Positions 42,504 through 53,011 of a stretch of DNA of 64,000 nt are shown here, piece after piece; positions within the stretch are counted from its first letter, which is position 1; each line of letters starts with the position of its first letter. A program made the translations under genes and the position numbers. The stretch comes from Nocardioides acrostichi. GTDB taxonomy: Bacteria; Actinomycetota; Actinomycetes; Propionibacteriales; Nocardioidaceae. Below the pieces are notes generated by a model. The model worked only from the letters and a program-made list of their open reading frames with translations. It did not search any database and was not told the origin of the DNA. Where the stretch lies: assembly GCF_015319165.1 (NCBI RefSeq), contig NZ_JADIVZ010000002.1, positions 1-64,000 on the forward strand, written 5' to 3'.

Positions 42504-44134
42504 ACGGGGTCGCCGTCGGGGTCTTCGTCTTCATCTTCCTGCTCGTCACGGTGATGGGTTTCGCCGCCGCCCGGTGGCGGCGAGCCGACGACATGGGCTC
42601 GCTCGACGAGTGGGGCCTGGGCGGACGCGGCTTCGGCACGTTCATCACGTGGTTCCTGGTCGGCGGCGACATCTACACCGCCTACACCTTCATCGCCGTC
42701 CCGGCCACGATGTACGCCGGCAGCGTCGTCGGCTTCTTCGCCGTGCCCTACACGGTGGTCGTCTACCCGCTCATCTTCTTGTTCCTGCCCCGGCTGTGGT
42801 CGGTGAGTCACCGCCACGGGTTCGTGACGCCGGCCGACTTCGTCACGGGCCGCTACGGCTCCCGCGGGCTCGGTCTGGCGGTCGCCGTCACGGGGCTGCT
42901 GGCGACGATGCCCTACATCGCGCTGCAGCTCGTGGGCATGCAGGTGGTGCTCGAGGTCATGGGCATCGGCACGACCACGGGCAACTGGTTCGTGAAGGAT
43001 CTGCCGCTGTTCATCGCCTTCGCCGTGCTCGCCGCCTACACCTACTCCTCGGGCCTGCGGGCCCCGGCACTCATCGCGTTCGTCAAGGACGCCCTGATCT
43101 ACCTGGTCATCATCGTGGCCGTCCTCTACCTGCCCAGCCAGGTCGGCGGCTGGGGTGCGGTCTTCGACGCCGCCAAGGACTCCTTCAACGGCTTCAACGC
43201 CGACAACGCCGACACGATCGCCGCGGGCGGGGCCAACGCTCGAGCCATCATCCCGCCCGGCGCCGCGCAGTGGGCCTACGCCTCGCTCGCGCTCGGCTCG
43301 GCCATGGCCCTGTTCATGTACCCGCACTCGCTCACCGGTGTGCTGGCCACCAAGGACCGCTCGGTGATCCGCCGCAACGCCTCGCTGCTGCCCGCCTACT
43401 CGTTCCTGCTGGGGCTGCTGGCGCTGCTCGGCTTCGTGGCGGTCGCCGCCGGCGTCAAGGTCGACAACGCCCAGCAGTCGGTGCCGCAGCTGTTCGAGAA
43501 CGAGTTCCCCGGCTGGTTCGCCGGCGTCGGCTTCGCCGCCATCGCCATCGGTGCGCTCGTGCCGGCCGCCATCATGTCCATCGCCGCGGCGAACCTGTGG
43601 ACGCGCAACATCTACCGGGCCTTCATCAACCGTGGGGCCACGCCCGCCCAGGAGGCCAGGCAGGCCAAGCTGGTCTCGCTCGTGGTCAAGCTCGGCGCCC
43701 TGGTGTTCGTGCTGGCGCTCCCGAACGACTTCGCCATCAACCTCCAGCTCCTCGGCGGCGTGTGGATCCTCCAGACACTGCCGTCGGTGGTGGTCGGTCT
43801 CTTCACCCGGTGGTGCCACCGGTGGGCACTGCTCGCCGGATGGGCCGTCGGCATGCTCTACGGCACCTGGCTCGCCTACGGAGTCGCGACCCCAGGCGAC
43901 CCCGGCAGTCACTTCGGCGGCTCGCTGGTGATGTTCCCGTTCACCGACACGAAGGTCTACATCGCGGTCGTGGCGTTCGTGGCGAACGTGATCGTGGTGG
44001 TGGTGGTCACGCCGATCCTGCGGATGACCGGTGTGCCGGAGGGCGACGACATCACCTCTGACGACGACTACCACGCCGACGCCGACGACCCCGATGTCCT
44101 CGACGAGCTCGACCCCTCCGTCACCGTCCGATGA
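42500..44134 (+). CDS. mctP: Sodium:solute symporter, MctP-type monocarboxylate transporter
   Basis: The 544-residue protein has about thirteen membrane helices and SSS-family motifs (GGRGFGTFITWFLVGGDIYTAYTFIA; the ATMPYIALQLVGMQVVLEVMG segment; AIAIGALVPAAIMSIAAANLWTRNIY). MctP-like members take up short-chain monocarboxylates such as acetate, lactate, pyruvate or propionate. It overlaps the DUF3311 gene. The C-terminus is a long acidic tail (DDDYHADADDPDVLDELDPSV). No sensor gene is adjacent. Confidence 0.88.
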   Translation: MNGVAVGVFVFIFLLVTVMGFAAARWRRADDMGSLDEWGLGGRGFGTFITWFLVGGDIYTAYTFIAVPATMYAGSVVGFFAVPYTVVVYPLIFLFLPRLWSVSHRHGFVTPADFVTGRYGSRGLGLAVAVTGLLATMPYIALQLVGMQVVLEVMGIGTTTGNWFVKDLPLFIAFAVLAAYTYSSGLRAPALIAFVKDALIYLVIIVAVLYLPSQVGGWGAVFDAAKDSFNGFNADNADTIAAGGANARAIIPPGAAQWAYASLALGSAMALFMYPHSLTGVLATKDRSVIRRNASLLPAYSFLLGLLALLGFVAVAAGVKVDNAQQSVPQLFENEFPGWFAGVGFAAIAIGALVPAAIMSIAAANLWTRNIYRAFINRGATPAQEARQAKLVSLVVKLGALVFVLALPNDFAINLQLLGGVWILQTLPSVVVGLFTRWCHRWALLAGWAVGMLYGTWLAYGVATPGDPGSHFGGSLVMFPFTDTKVYIAVVAFVANVIVVVVVTPILRMTGVPEGDDITSDDDYHADADDPDVLDELDPSVTVR

Positions 44135-44139
44135 GTCGC

Positions 44140-44175
44140 TGACCCGTCGCCAGTTTTCACGTGACCTGCCACGAG
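44140..44175. repeat. Left copy of a 36-nt inverted repeat flanking the acyl-CoA dehydrogenase gene
   Basis: The segment starting TGACCCGTCGCCAGTTTTCA is matched in reverse orientation at 45504-45539 with three or four mismatches. The two copies bracket a single gene. Confidence 0.8.
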
Positions 44176-44214
44176 TTTTCACGTGACCTGCCACGAGTTT
44201 TCATGGCAGGTCAC
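44152..44214. repeat. 22-nt tandem repeat ending in a hairpin
   Basis: The 22-nt unit AGTTTTCACGTGACCTGCCA+CG occurs at 44152-44173 and 44174-44195, with a third partial copy to 44204. The last copy pairs with TGGCAGGTCAC (44204-44214) to give an 11-bp perfect stem (left arm 44183-44193). It may be the shared terminator of the convergent mctP and acyl-CoA dehydrogenase genes. Confidence 0.8.
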
Positions 44215-44225
44215 CTGGCATGACG

Positions 44226-45464
44226 TCAGCGGATGGGAGCGCCGGAGACGGTGCGCGCGATGACCAGTCGCTGGATCTCCGAGGTGCCCTCGAAGACGGT
44301 GTAGATCTTCGCGTCGCGCGACCAGCGCTCCACCGGGTACTCACGGGTGAAGCCGTTGCCGCCGAGGATCTGCATGGCCTGCGTGGTCACCTTGACCGCG
44401 GTCTCGCCGGCCATGAGCTTCGACATCGAACCCTCGGCGTTCTCGAACCGCTTGCCGTTGGCGGCCATCCACGCGGCGCGCCACACCAGCAGCCGCGAGG
44501 CGTCGATCGCCGTCTTCATGTCGGCGAGCTGGAACGCGACCCCCTGGTTCTCGATGATCGGCTTGCCGAACTGCTCGCGCGTCTTGGCATAGTCCAGCGC
44601 GACCTCGTAGGCCGCGCGGGCGATGCCGACGGCCTGTGCGCCGACCGCCGGGCGGGTGCGCTCGAAGGTGGCCATGCTCGCGTTCGACCCACCGGATTCC
44701 CTCGAGCTGGCCCCCTCGCGCGCGCGGGCGAGCCGCGCGTCGAGCTTCTCTTTGCCGCCGAGCAGGCAGCGCCCGGGGATCCGCACGTCGTCGAGCACGA
44801 CCTCGGCGGTGTGCGACGCGCGGATGCCGTGCTTGTGGAACTTCTGCCCCTGGCTGAGCCCCTTGGTGCCCGGCGGCACCACGAACGACGCCTGCCCGCG
44901 GCTGCGCAGGTCGGGGTCGACGACGGCGGTGACCACGTGCACGTCGGCGAGTCCGCCGTTGGTGGCCCACGTCTTGGTGCCCTTGAGGATCCACTCGTCG
45001 CTCGCCTCGTCGTAGATCGCACGGGTCCGCATGGCGCCGACGTCGCTGCCGGCGTCCGGCTCGGAGGAGCAGAACGCGGCGATCTTGAGGTCGCCGGGCT
45101 CACCGAACATCTGCGGCACCCACTCCATGACCTGCTCGTCGGTGCCGTTGGCGCGCACTCCCGCCGCGGCCAGCGCGGTACCGACGATGGAGAGGCCGAT
45201 GCCGGCGTCGCCCCAGAAGATCTCCTCCATGAAGAGCGGGAGACCCAGGCCCGAGGGGTCGAAGGACTGGGTGGCGAAGAAGTCGAAGGAGTAGATGCCG
45301 GCCTTGGCGGCCTCCTCGACCACCGGCCAGGGGAACTCCTCCTTCTCGTCCCACTCGGCCGCGGCGGGCCGGATGACGTCGGCGGCGAAGGTGTGCAGCC
45401 AGTCCTTGAGCTCGAGATGGTCGGGCGTCAGCCCGAAGTACGGGATGGGGGCGTCGTCGGTCAT
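44226..45464 (-). CDS. Acyl-CoA dehydrogenase family protein
   Basis: The 412-residue flavoprotein has the family motifs [81 protein letters not shown] (catalytic Glu in FEGTSE), matching short/medium-chain or isovaleryl-type enzymes. It introduces a double bond into acyl-CoA using FAD. The ATG at 45464 gives the normal N-terminus. It is flanked by the 36-nt inverted repeats and has no operon partner, so its metabolic link is unclear. Confidence 0.92.
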   Translation of the reverse strand: MTDDAPIPYFGLTPDHLELKDWLHTFAADVIRPAAAEWDEKEEFPWPVVEEAAKAGIYSFDFFATQSFDPSGLGLPLFMEEIFWGDAGIGLSIVGTALAAAGVRANGTDEQVMEWVPQMFGEPGDLKIAAFCSSEPDAGSDVGAMRTRAIYDEASDEWILKGTKTWATNGGLADVHVVTAVVDPDLRSRGQASFVVPPGTKGLSQGQKFHKHGIRASHTAEVVLDDVRIPGRCLLGGKEKLDARLARAREGASSRESGGSNASMATFERTRPAVGAQAVGIARAAYEVALDYAKTREQFGKPIIENQGVAFQLADMKTAIDASRLLVWRAAWMAANGKRFENAEGSMSKLMAGETAVKVTTQAMQILGGNGFTREYPVERWSRDAKIYTVFEGTSEIQRLVIARTVSGAPIR

Positions 45465-45503
45465 TACCGCAGGGTAACCCCGGTGCACGGGTGTTGCCTG
45501 AAA

Positions 45504-45539
45504 GTCGTGGCAGGTCAGGTGAAAACTGGTGACGGGTCA
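45504..45539. repeat. Right copy of the 36-nt inverted repeat
   Basis: The reverse complement of this copy begins TGACCCGTCACCAGTTTTCA and aligns to 44140-44175 over 36 nt. It lies between the acyl-CoA dehydrogenase start and the gene at 45556. Confidence 0.8.
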
Positions 45540-45555
45540 CGCCTAGGGTCGGGGC

Positions 45556-46161
45556 ATGAAGCAGCGGTTCGAGGGGGCGATCGCCGGGGTCGGGTCGGTC
45601 TCGGGGGTACGGGTCGTGGTGGGGCGGTGGCACACGAGTCCGCTCGGGTCGTTCGCCGATGCGATGGTCGCCACGGCTGCGAGACGACGGGTGCTGTTGG
45701 CTCCGAACGAGGAGGTGGCCGACTTCGTGGCCGCCACGTACTCCTTCGACGAGGTGCGCATCGAGCCGTTCGCAGTGACCGGCCCGGACGACGCGTGGGC
45801 GGTGCGCTCGTCCTCGCTGCACCTCGACCTCGAGGTGGGGGGTAGGACCCCGCTGGGTCGGCTGCTCTCTCTGGTGCCGGATCGGTTGGCCACGAGTCCG
45901 GCCTTCTGCGCACTCACCGACCCGGTGGCCCGGGTGCTGATGCGTGGCGTACGCACCCGCGGCACCGCCGGCGGCGGCCGCACCGAGTACTACGGCGCGA
46001 CGAGCCACCGGGCCTTGGTGGCGTCGTCCGGGCACTTCGACGGCGTCGAGCTCGGAGCGCTGGCGCCGGTGTACCCCGAGCCCGGTTTCGGTTTCTCCTC
46101 CACCCCGCGCCGGCCCTCGGTCACCGAGGTGGTCACCACGGTGCGGCTGCCGGGTTCGTGA
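45556..46161 (+). CDS. Conserved-looking hypothetical protein
   Basis: The 201-residue product starts MKQRFEGAIAGVGSVSGVRVVVGRWHTSP and is a soluble alpha/beta protein without catalytic motifs that I recognise. Its codon pattern is fully actinobacterial, so it is probably real. It lies 17 nt from the right inverted repeat. Confidence 0.65.
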   Translation: MKQRFEGAIAGVGSVSGVRVVVGRWHTSPLGSFADAMVATAARRRVLLAPNEEVADFVAATYSFDEVRIEPFAVTGPDDAWAVRSSSLHLDLEVGGRTPLGRLLSLVPDRLATSPAFCALTDPVARVLMRGVRTRGTAGGGRTEYYGATSHRALVASSGHFDGVELGALAPVYPEPGFGFSSTPRRPSVTEVVTTVRLPGS

Positions 46162-46434
46162 TCGCGCGGGGGTCAGGTCGGCGCCGGCATGACCTGCTCG
46201 ACGAGCTCGTCCGGGACGTAGAGGTGCTGGCGCTGCGCCGGCGAGGATCTCGCAGCCCACGAGTCGAAGCGGGTGGCGAAGTGCGTGCTCACGCGGAGTA
46301 GCCGATGACGCACAGCCCACACACAAGATGGTGTGACGCGTCTCCCAGGTGGGGGTGATGCGGTTCGGACAAGCGATCGGCGACCCGACGGCCGGGGCCT
46401 ATTCTGAGACCGCCCGAGGACTGGAGGACGCACC

Positions 46435-47787
46435 GTGAGCGACGACGTGGAGGAGTCGACTCACGAGACGGAGGGTGGACGGCTGGCCAGGCTGCCGCTC
46501 CCCTCCTTTCTCGTGGGCAGCGCTGCCTCGCTCGTGCTCACGACCGGCCTGACCTCCGGCCTGGGCTTCGTGTTCTGGGCACTGGGCGCGCGGCTGTTCT
46601 CGACCGGGGATCTCGGCGAGGCCGCCACGGCCATCTCGGCGATGAACCTCATCAGCACGCTCGCGATGCTGGGGCTGGGCACGCTGCTCGTGGCGCGGCT
46701 CCCGGCGATGCGCACCGGGCGTCGCGAACTGCTGGTCACCGCTGCGCTGCTCTCCGCAGTGGCGGGGGCGGTGCTGGCCCTCGTCGTGGCGCTCGCGCTG
46801 CCGATGTCGATGACCGGGCTGCCCGGCGTCGGTGATCAGGTGTTCCCGACGGCGGTCTTCGCCGCGGGCGTCGGCGTCAACACGACCGGCGTGGTGCTCG
46901 ATCAAGCGCTGCTCAGCATGCTCGGTGGCGGCCCGCAACTGGGCCGCAACATCGTGCTCACCGTCAGCAAGTTGCTGCTGCTGGCCGCGATCGCCGTGCT
47001 CGTGGCCTCGAGTGGCTCGGTGGGCATCTACGGCAGCTGGCTGGTGGGCAATCTGCTCTCGCTGGTGGCGCTGACGCTGTGGGTGGCGCGCCGGCAGGAG
47101 GTGCGGTTGCGCAGCGTGCGTCCGCGGCTGAGCTCGATCCGGGGCCTGGCGCTGGAGTCGGTGTGGCACCACTCGCTCAACCTGGCCCTGGCGACGCCGT
47201 ACTTCGCACTGCCGATCGTGGCGTCCGCGGTGCTCGGTTCGGTGAGTGCCGGCCACCTCTACGCGGTGCTCCAGGTCGCCTTCGGGGTGTTCATGCTCCC
47301 CCTCGCGCTCTCGACCGCGCTGTTCGCCTCCGGCTCGCGCGACGCGAGCGAGTTCGTCGACGAGTTCCGGTTCACCCTGCGGGTCTCGGTGGCCGCCTGC
47401 CTGGCGGCGAACGTCGTGCTGGCGCCGCTGGCCGGCGTGGTGCTTCAGCTCTTCGGCTCCGACTACGCCCGGGAGGGACGGACCGCCCTCATCCTCATCG
47501 CGCTGGCCGGTTTCGGGGTGCTGGTGCGTGACCACCACGTGTCGGTGGCGAGGGTCACCGGTCACGTCGGTCGCGAGTCGGCGCTGCTGGGCGGCTTCAC
47601 GGTGATCGAGCTGGTCGCGGCCGCGACCGGCGCCCGCCTCGGCGGTCTGACCGGTCTCGCCGTGGGGTGGGTGCTCGTGATGGCCGTCGAGCTGATGGTG
47701 TTGACCCCGCGGGTGGCGGCGGTGTACCGACGGCGTGCGTCGGTGCCGGCCGCCGCCCCCGTGGAGCCCGTCGTCCACACGGCCTGA
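46435..47787 (+). CDS. Polysaccharide-flippase-like membrane protein (MOP superfamily)
   Basis: The 450-residue protein has about twelve to fourteen membrane helices, GARLFSTGDLGEAATAISAMNLISTLAMLGLGTLLV near the N-terminus, and DYAREGRTALILIALAGFGVLVRDHHVSVARV later. This resembles the Wzx/MurJ class of lipid-linked oligosaccharide flippases. No glycosyltransferase lies next to it, so its substrate is unknown. The GTG start at 46435 follows a 273-nt gap in which I see no clear gene. Confidence 0.75.
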   Translation: MSDDVEESTHETEGGRLARLPLPSFLVGSAASLVLTTGLTSGLGFVFWALGARLFSTGDLGEAATAISAMNLISTLAMLGLGTLLVARLPAMRTGRRELLVTAALLSAVAGAVLALVVALALPMSMTGLPGVGDQVFPTAVFAAGVGVNTTGVVLDQALLSMLGGGPQLGRNIVLTVSKLLLLAAIAVLVASSGSVGIYGSWLVGNLLSLVALTLWVARRQEVRLRSVRPRLSSIRGLALESVWHHSLNLALATPYFALPIVASAVLGSVSAGHLYAVLQVAFGVFMLPLALSTALFASGSRDASEFVDEFRFTLRVSVAACLAANVVLAPLAGVVLQLFGSDYAREGRTALILIALAGFGVLVRDHHVSVARVTGHVGRESALLGGFTVIELVAAATGARLGGLTGLAVGWVLVMAVELMVLTPRVAAVYRRRASVPAAAPVEPVVHTA

Positions 47788-47829
47788 GACCCCAGTCGGG
47801 TCGAGCCGCGAGCGGACGACGGGGCGGGC

Positions 47830-48402
47830 TCAGCCCTGCTGGATCGCGGAGATGTCGAGGTCGAGCTTGACCTTGTCGGAGACCAGGACGCCGCCGGTCT
47901 CGAGCGCGGCGTTGTAGGTGAGGCCCCAGTCCTTGCGGTTGATGGTGGTCGCACCCTCGAAGCCGACTCGCAGGTTGCCGAACGGGTCGCGGGCCGACCC
48001 GGTCTGCTCGAAGTCGATGGTGACGGGCTTGGTGACGCCGTGCAGGGAGAGATCGCCGGTGATGCTCCACGTCTCGCCGTCGTGGCTGACCTCGGTCGAG
48101 GTGAAGGTCATCTCGGGGTGCTGGGCGACGTCGAAGAAGTCACCGGAGGCCAGGTGGCCGTCGCGGTCCTTGTTGCCGGTGTCGATGGAGGCGAGCTGCG
48201 CGGTGATGGTCACCGAGCTGTTGGCGGGGGCGGCGGAGTCGATGTGTGCGGTGCCGCTCCAGTCGGCGAAGTGACCGCGCACGGTGGTCACCATGGCGTG
48301 GCGCACGCTGAAACCGAGGCGGCTGTGCGTGGTGTCGAGGGCGTAGTCGCCGGTGATGTCGTCGACGGCGGAGGTCGGGGTGTCGAAGGACTGCTCGGTC
48401 AT
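47830..48402 (-). CDS. YceI family lipid-binding-like protein
   Basis: The 190-residue protein has the YceI lipocalin-like pattern: GDYALDTTHSRLGFSVRHAMVTTVRGHFADWSG, SGDFFDVAQHPEMTFTSTEV and GDLSLHGVTKPVTIDFEQTG. YceI proteins bind isoprenoid or similar lipids. There is no signal peptide, as often in actinobacteria. A perfect 20-bp palindrome lies 48 nt upstream. Confidence 0.9.
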   Translation of the reverse strand: MTEQSFDTPTSAVDDITGDYALDTTHSRLGFSVRHAMVTTVRGHFADWSGTAHIDSAAPANSSVTITAQLASIDTGNKDRDGHLASGDFFDVAQHPEMTFTSTEVSHDGETWSITGDLSLHGVTKPVTIDFEQTGSARDPFGNLRVGFEGATTINRKDWGLTYNAALETGGVLVSDKVKLDLDISAIQQG

Positions 48403-48449
48403 GGGGTGCTCCTGGAGGTGTCGGAAGTGGTGCAGGATTCAACCACTGT

Positions 48450-48469
48450 AATCGGACCGCGGTCCGATT
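48450..48469. promoter_or_regulatory. Perfect 20-bp palindrome upstream of yceI
   Basis: AATCGGACCGCGGTCCGATT is fully self-complementary and lies 48-67 nt before the yceI start, where an operator would be expected. No regulator gene is adjacent. Confidence 0.65.
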
Positions 48470-48577
48470 CATTCCCGTCCCGAGCAGAACGCGCGAAAAA
48501 TGCCAGCAACGTCGAGGCGCACCCTGCGGGGGTGCTCCTCGACGCTGCTGGCGGGCCTGGCTGCTGGCTGGCTCGGC

Positions 48578-48715
48578 TCAGGCGGCGTGCGCCCCGGCCA
48601 GCGGTGCCGGCGTCGCGCTGGGCAGAACCCATCGCGCCTCGAGTCGCTCGCGACCGGACGTGTCGGTCACGCTCACCCAGGTACGCACCAGTTCAGACAT
48701 CTGTGGGTCAGCCAT
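48578..48715 (-). CDS. Small 45-residue protein with strong ribosome binding site
   Basis: The ATG at 48715 is preceded by AGGAGG at 6-nt spacing, the strongest such site in this part of the window. The product is MADPQMSELVRTWVSVTDTS followed by a GRERLEARWV core and an Ala/Pro tail ending in AGAHAA. I do not know its function. The leader holds two GGTGAACAG repeats spaced 11 nt apart, which may be a regulator site. Confidence 0.65.
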   Translation of the reverse strand: MADPQMSELVRTWVSVTDTSGRERLEARWVLPSATPAPLAGAHAA

Positions 48716-48927
48716 GATCCACCTCCTGTTCACCTTCTGTTCACCCAAGGTAACACGTCCCCACCGAGGTGGTCCAAGGGTCGCCGAAATCGCCTCGCTT
48801 CCTCCACTGGCGCACCTCGCTGACGGCGCGGCGCAGGGATTTTACTCCCCCGATGGGGTGAGAGCGCCGGTGAAGAAACCGGGGTGACCCGCGGCGGACG
48901 TCTTTGCCCCGCAAAATGACCGATCTG

Positions 48928-48941
48928 ACCCGATATCGGGT
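48928..48941. promoter_or_regulatory. 14-bp palindrome upstream of the 108-residue gene
   Basis: ACCCGATATCGGGT is perfectly palindromic and ends 17 nt before the GTG at 48959. It is a candidate operator. Confidence 0.45.
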
Positions 48942-48958
48942 GAGATGAGCACACTTGC

Positions 48959-49285
48959 GTGACTTCGAGGGCTGTCTCCGGCACGCTCGGGGACGTGGGT
49001 TCCTCCTCCGACATCGTCTCGCCGGCCCCCGCCGGGGCCCTGCTGCGCCACGTCGTCGCGACGACCGGACTCACGGCGCCCGAGGCGACTCGCGTCATCG
49101 GCGACGTGCTCGCCTTTCATGCCGAGCCGTTGGAGCACCTGGTGCGCAGGCGGCACCGCGAGCTCCAGGCGCGCGGGCAGCAGAACACCGCCATCTTCCG
49201 GCAGATCGCGGCCGAGCTGCGGCACAGCGTCGTGGCCGCCCCCGAGCTCAGCGAGCGACAGTTGCGCCGCATCGTGCACGGCTGA
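48959..49285 (+). CDS. Small hypothetical protein upstream of glmS
   Basis: The 108-residue product is helical and basic towards the C-terminus (EPLEHLVRRRHRELQARGQQNTAIFRQIAAELRHSVVAAPELSERQLRRIVHG). The repeated amphipathic helices suggest a nucleic-acid-binding or anti-sigma-like fold, but I do not recognise it. The GTG at 48959 is used; another GTG lies 12 codons later. It ends 48 nt before glmS and could be co-transcribed. Confidence 0.6.
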   Translation: MTSRAVSGTLGDVGSSSDIVSPAPAGALLRHVVATTGLTAPEATRVIGDVLAFHAEPLEHLVRRRHRELQARGQQNTAIFRQIAAELRHSVVAAPELSERQLRRIVHG

Positions 49286-49333
49286 CCAGATCCCTCCCCT
49301 TCCCCCTTCCACGCATCAGACGAGGAGACACCC

Positions 49334-51190
49334 ATGTGCGGCATCGTCGGCTACATCGGATCCCAGGCGGCGGCCCCGCTGCTGCTCGAGGGACTGACCC
49401 GGCTCGAGCACCGGGGGTACGACTCCGCAGGCATCGCCGTGGTCGGCGGCAGCGCCGGTCTCAAGGTCGCCAAGCGCGCCGGCCGGGTGCGCGACCTCGC
49501 CGACGACCTGCCCAAGCGCTTCGCCGGCAAACTCGGCATCGGCCACACCCGGTGGGCCACGCATGGGCCGGCGTCCGACCGCAACGCGCACCCGCACACC
49601 GACGCCGAGAGCCGCGTGGCCGTGGTGCACAACGGCATCCTCGACAACGCCGCCACGCTGCGGGCCCGCCTCGCGGACGACGGAGTCGAGCTCGCCTCCG
49701 ACACCGACACCGAGGTGCTGGCCCACCTGGTGGCTCGGTCGCCGGCCAGCACCTTGGAGGAGAAGGTGGCCGAGGCGCTCGCCCAGGTCGAAGGCACCTA
49801 CGGCATCGCGGTGGTGCACGCCGACTTCCCGGACCGGATCGTGGTCGCGCGTCTCGGCAGCCCGATCGTGATCGGGGTCGGCGAGAAGGAGATGTTCGTC
49901 GCGAGCGACCTCGCCGCGATCGTGCGCTACACCACCACCGTGGTGCACCTCGGCGACGGCGAGCTGGCCTCGGTCAGCGCGACCGACCTCTCGACGTACC
50001 TGCCCGACGATCGGTCGGGTCGGCTCGACCGCACCTCGATCGCCACCACCGAGGTCGAGGCGGCCGACGACGGACTCGACCTGGCCGAGGGCGAGTCGCA
50101 CATGCACCGCGAGATGCACGAGCAGCCGATCAGCGCCGAGCGCATGCTGCGCGGCCGGCTCGACGCACGCTTCGGCACCTCGCATCTCGGCGGCCTCAAC
50201 CTCGATGCCCGCGACCTGCGCGCGGTGAAGCGGGTGAAGATCCTCGGCTGCGGGTCGGCCTACTACGTGGGGCAGATGGGCGCCCAGCTGATCGAGGAGC
50301 TCGCCCGCGTGCCGGCGGACGCCGAGGCGGCCAGTGAGTTCCGCTACCGCAACCCGATCATCGAGCCCGACACCCTCTACGTGGCCGTGAGTCAGTCCGG
50401 CGAGACGATCGACACGCTGCTGGCCGTGCAGGAGATCCAGCGCAAGGGCGGCCGGGTGCTCGGCCTGGTCAACGTCGTCGGCTCGGCGATCGCCCGCGCG
50501 GTGGACGGCGGGGTGTACCTGCACGCCGGCCCCGAGGTCGCCGTGGCCTCGACCAAGGCGCTCACCTCGATGTTCCTCGGCTTCGCGCTGCTCGCCCTCC
50601 AGCTGGGCCGCGTGCGTGACCTCTCGATCGCCGACGGTCAGCGCATCGTCGCCGGGCTTGAGGCGCTGCCCGGGCAGCTGAAGGAGGCGCTCGACCTCGA
50701 GCCGCAGCTCGCCGACGTCGCCCGGCGGCTCGCGGAGGCGCCGTCCCTGTTCTTCGTCGGCCGCGTGCGCGGCTACCCCGTCGCCCGGGAGGGCGCGCAG
50801 AAGCTGAAGGAGATCAGCTACCGGCACGCCGAGGCCTACCAGACCTCCGAGCTCAAGCACGGGCCGCTGGCTCTCATCTCACCCGCGGTGCCGACGGTCG
50901 CGCTGGTGCCCGACGACGAGCTCGCCGAGCGCAACGTCGGTGCGCTGCACGAGATCGCGGCGCGGGGCGGCCCGCTGGTGGTGGTCACGCATGCGGGCGT
51001 CGACCTCGGCGACCTCGAGACGAGCGAGGCGGTGGACCTCACGCGCATCGACGTGCCGCGCAACGAGGCCGAGCTCGACCCCGTGCTGATGACCGTTCCG
51101 CTCCAGCTGCTGGCCTACCACGCCTCGCTCCATCTCGGGCTCGACGTCGACAAGCCGCGCAACCTCGCGAAGTCGGTCACCGTGGAGTGA
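49334..51190 (+). CDS. glmS: Glutamine-fructose-6-phosphate aminotransferase
   Basis: The 618-residue enzyme has the N-terminal glutaminase MCGIVGYIG (catalytic Cys2) with RLEHRGYDSAG, two SIS isomerase domains (CGSAYYVGQMGAQLIEEL; SQSGETIDTLLAVQEIQ) and the conserved C-terminus DKPRNLAKSVTVE. It makes glucosamine-6-phosphate, the entry to peptidoglycan amino sugars. It has the usual length. No ribozyme-like leader is seen before it. Confidence 0.98.
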   Translation: MCGIVGYIGSQAAAPLLLEGLTRLEHRGYDSAGIAVVGGSAGLKVAKRAGRVRDLADDLPKRFAGKLGIGHTRWATHGPASDRNAHPHTDAESRVAVVHNGILDNAATLRARLADDGVELASDTDTEVLAHLVARSPASTLEEKVAEALAQVEGTYGIAVVHADFPDRIVVARLGSPIVIGVGEKEMFVASDLAAIVRYTTTVVHLGDGELASVSATDLSTYLPDDRSGRLDRTSIATTEVEAADDGLDLAEGESHMHREMHEQPISAERMLRGRLDARFGTSHLGGLNLDARDLRAVKRVKILGCGSAYYVGQMGAQLIEELARVPADAEAASEFRYRNPIIEPDTLYVAVSQSGETIDTLLAVQEIQRKGGRVLGLVNVVGSAIARAVDGGVYLHAGPEVAVASTKALTSMFLGFALLALQLGRVRDLSIADGQRIVAGLEALPGQLKEALDLEPQLADVARRLAEAPSLFFVGRVRGYPVAREGAQKLKEISYRHAEAYQTSELKHGPLALISPAVPTVALVPDDELAERNVGALHEIAARGGPLVVVTHAGVDLGDLETSEAVDLTRIDVPRNEAELDPVLMTVPLQLLAYHASLHLGLDVDKPRNLAKSVTVE

Positions 51191-51199
51191 GGCAGCCCG

Positions 51200-51262
51200 G
51201 GTAGTCCGGTTCCGGATTCGGGTTTGCCCCCCCAAGAAACCTGAAATAGGAACCGGGCTACC
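51200..51262 (+). terminator. Long imperfect hairpin between glmS and the helicase gene
   Basis: GGTAGTCCGGTTCC (51200-51213) pairs with GGAACCGGGCTACC (51249-51262) with one G-T pair, and an inner CGGGTTT/AAACCTG stem. It fills the gap between the two genes and may terminate glmS or act in the leader of the helicase message. It is not a tRNA: the arms do not form a cloverleaf. Confidence 0.5.
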
Positions 51263-51282
51263 ACGCCCACTAAAGTTGTCGG

Positions 51283-53007
<1,725 letters not shown>

Positions 53008-53011
53008 GTCG

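Noticed and set aside
46173..46292. Possible 39-residue minus-strand gene ending LYVPDELVEQVMPAPT
   Set aside because: The tail looks protein-like, but there is no ribosome binding site and no upstream continuation that makes sense; it may be a gene remnant.
48838..48958. Riboswitch (for example c-di-AMP type) upstream of the 108-residue gene
   Set aside because: Some G-rich segments resemble riboswitch stems, but I could not place the conserved core elements.
51200..51262. tRNA or tRNA fragment in the glmS-helicase gap
   Set aside because: The paired arms form one long hairpin and no cloverleaf, anticodon arm or CCA-like end is visible.
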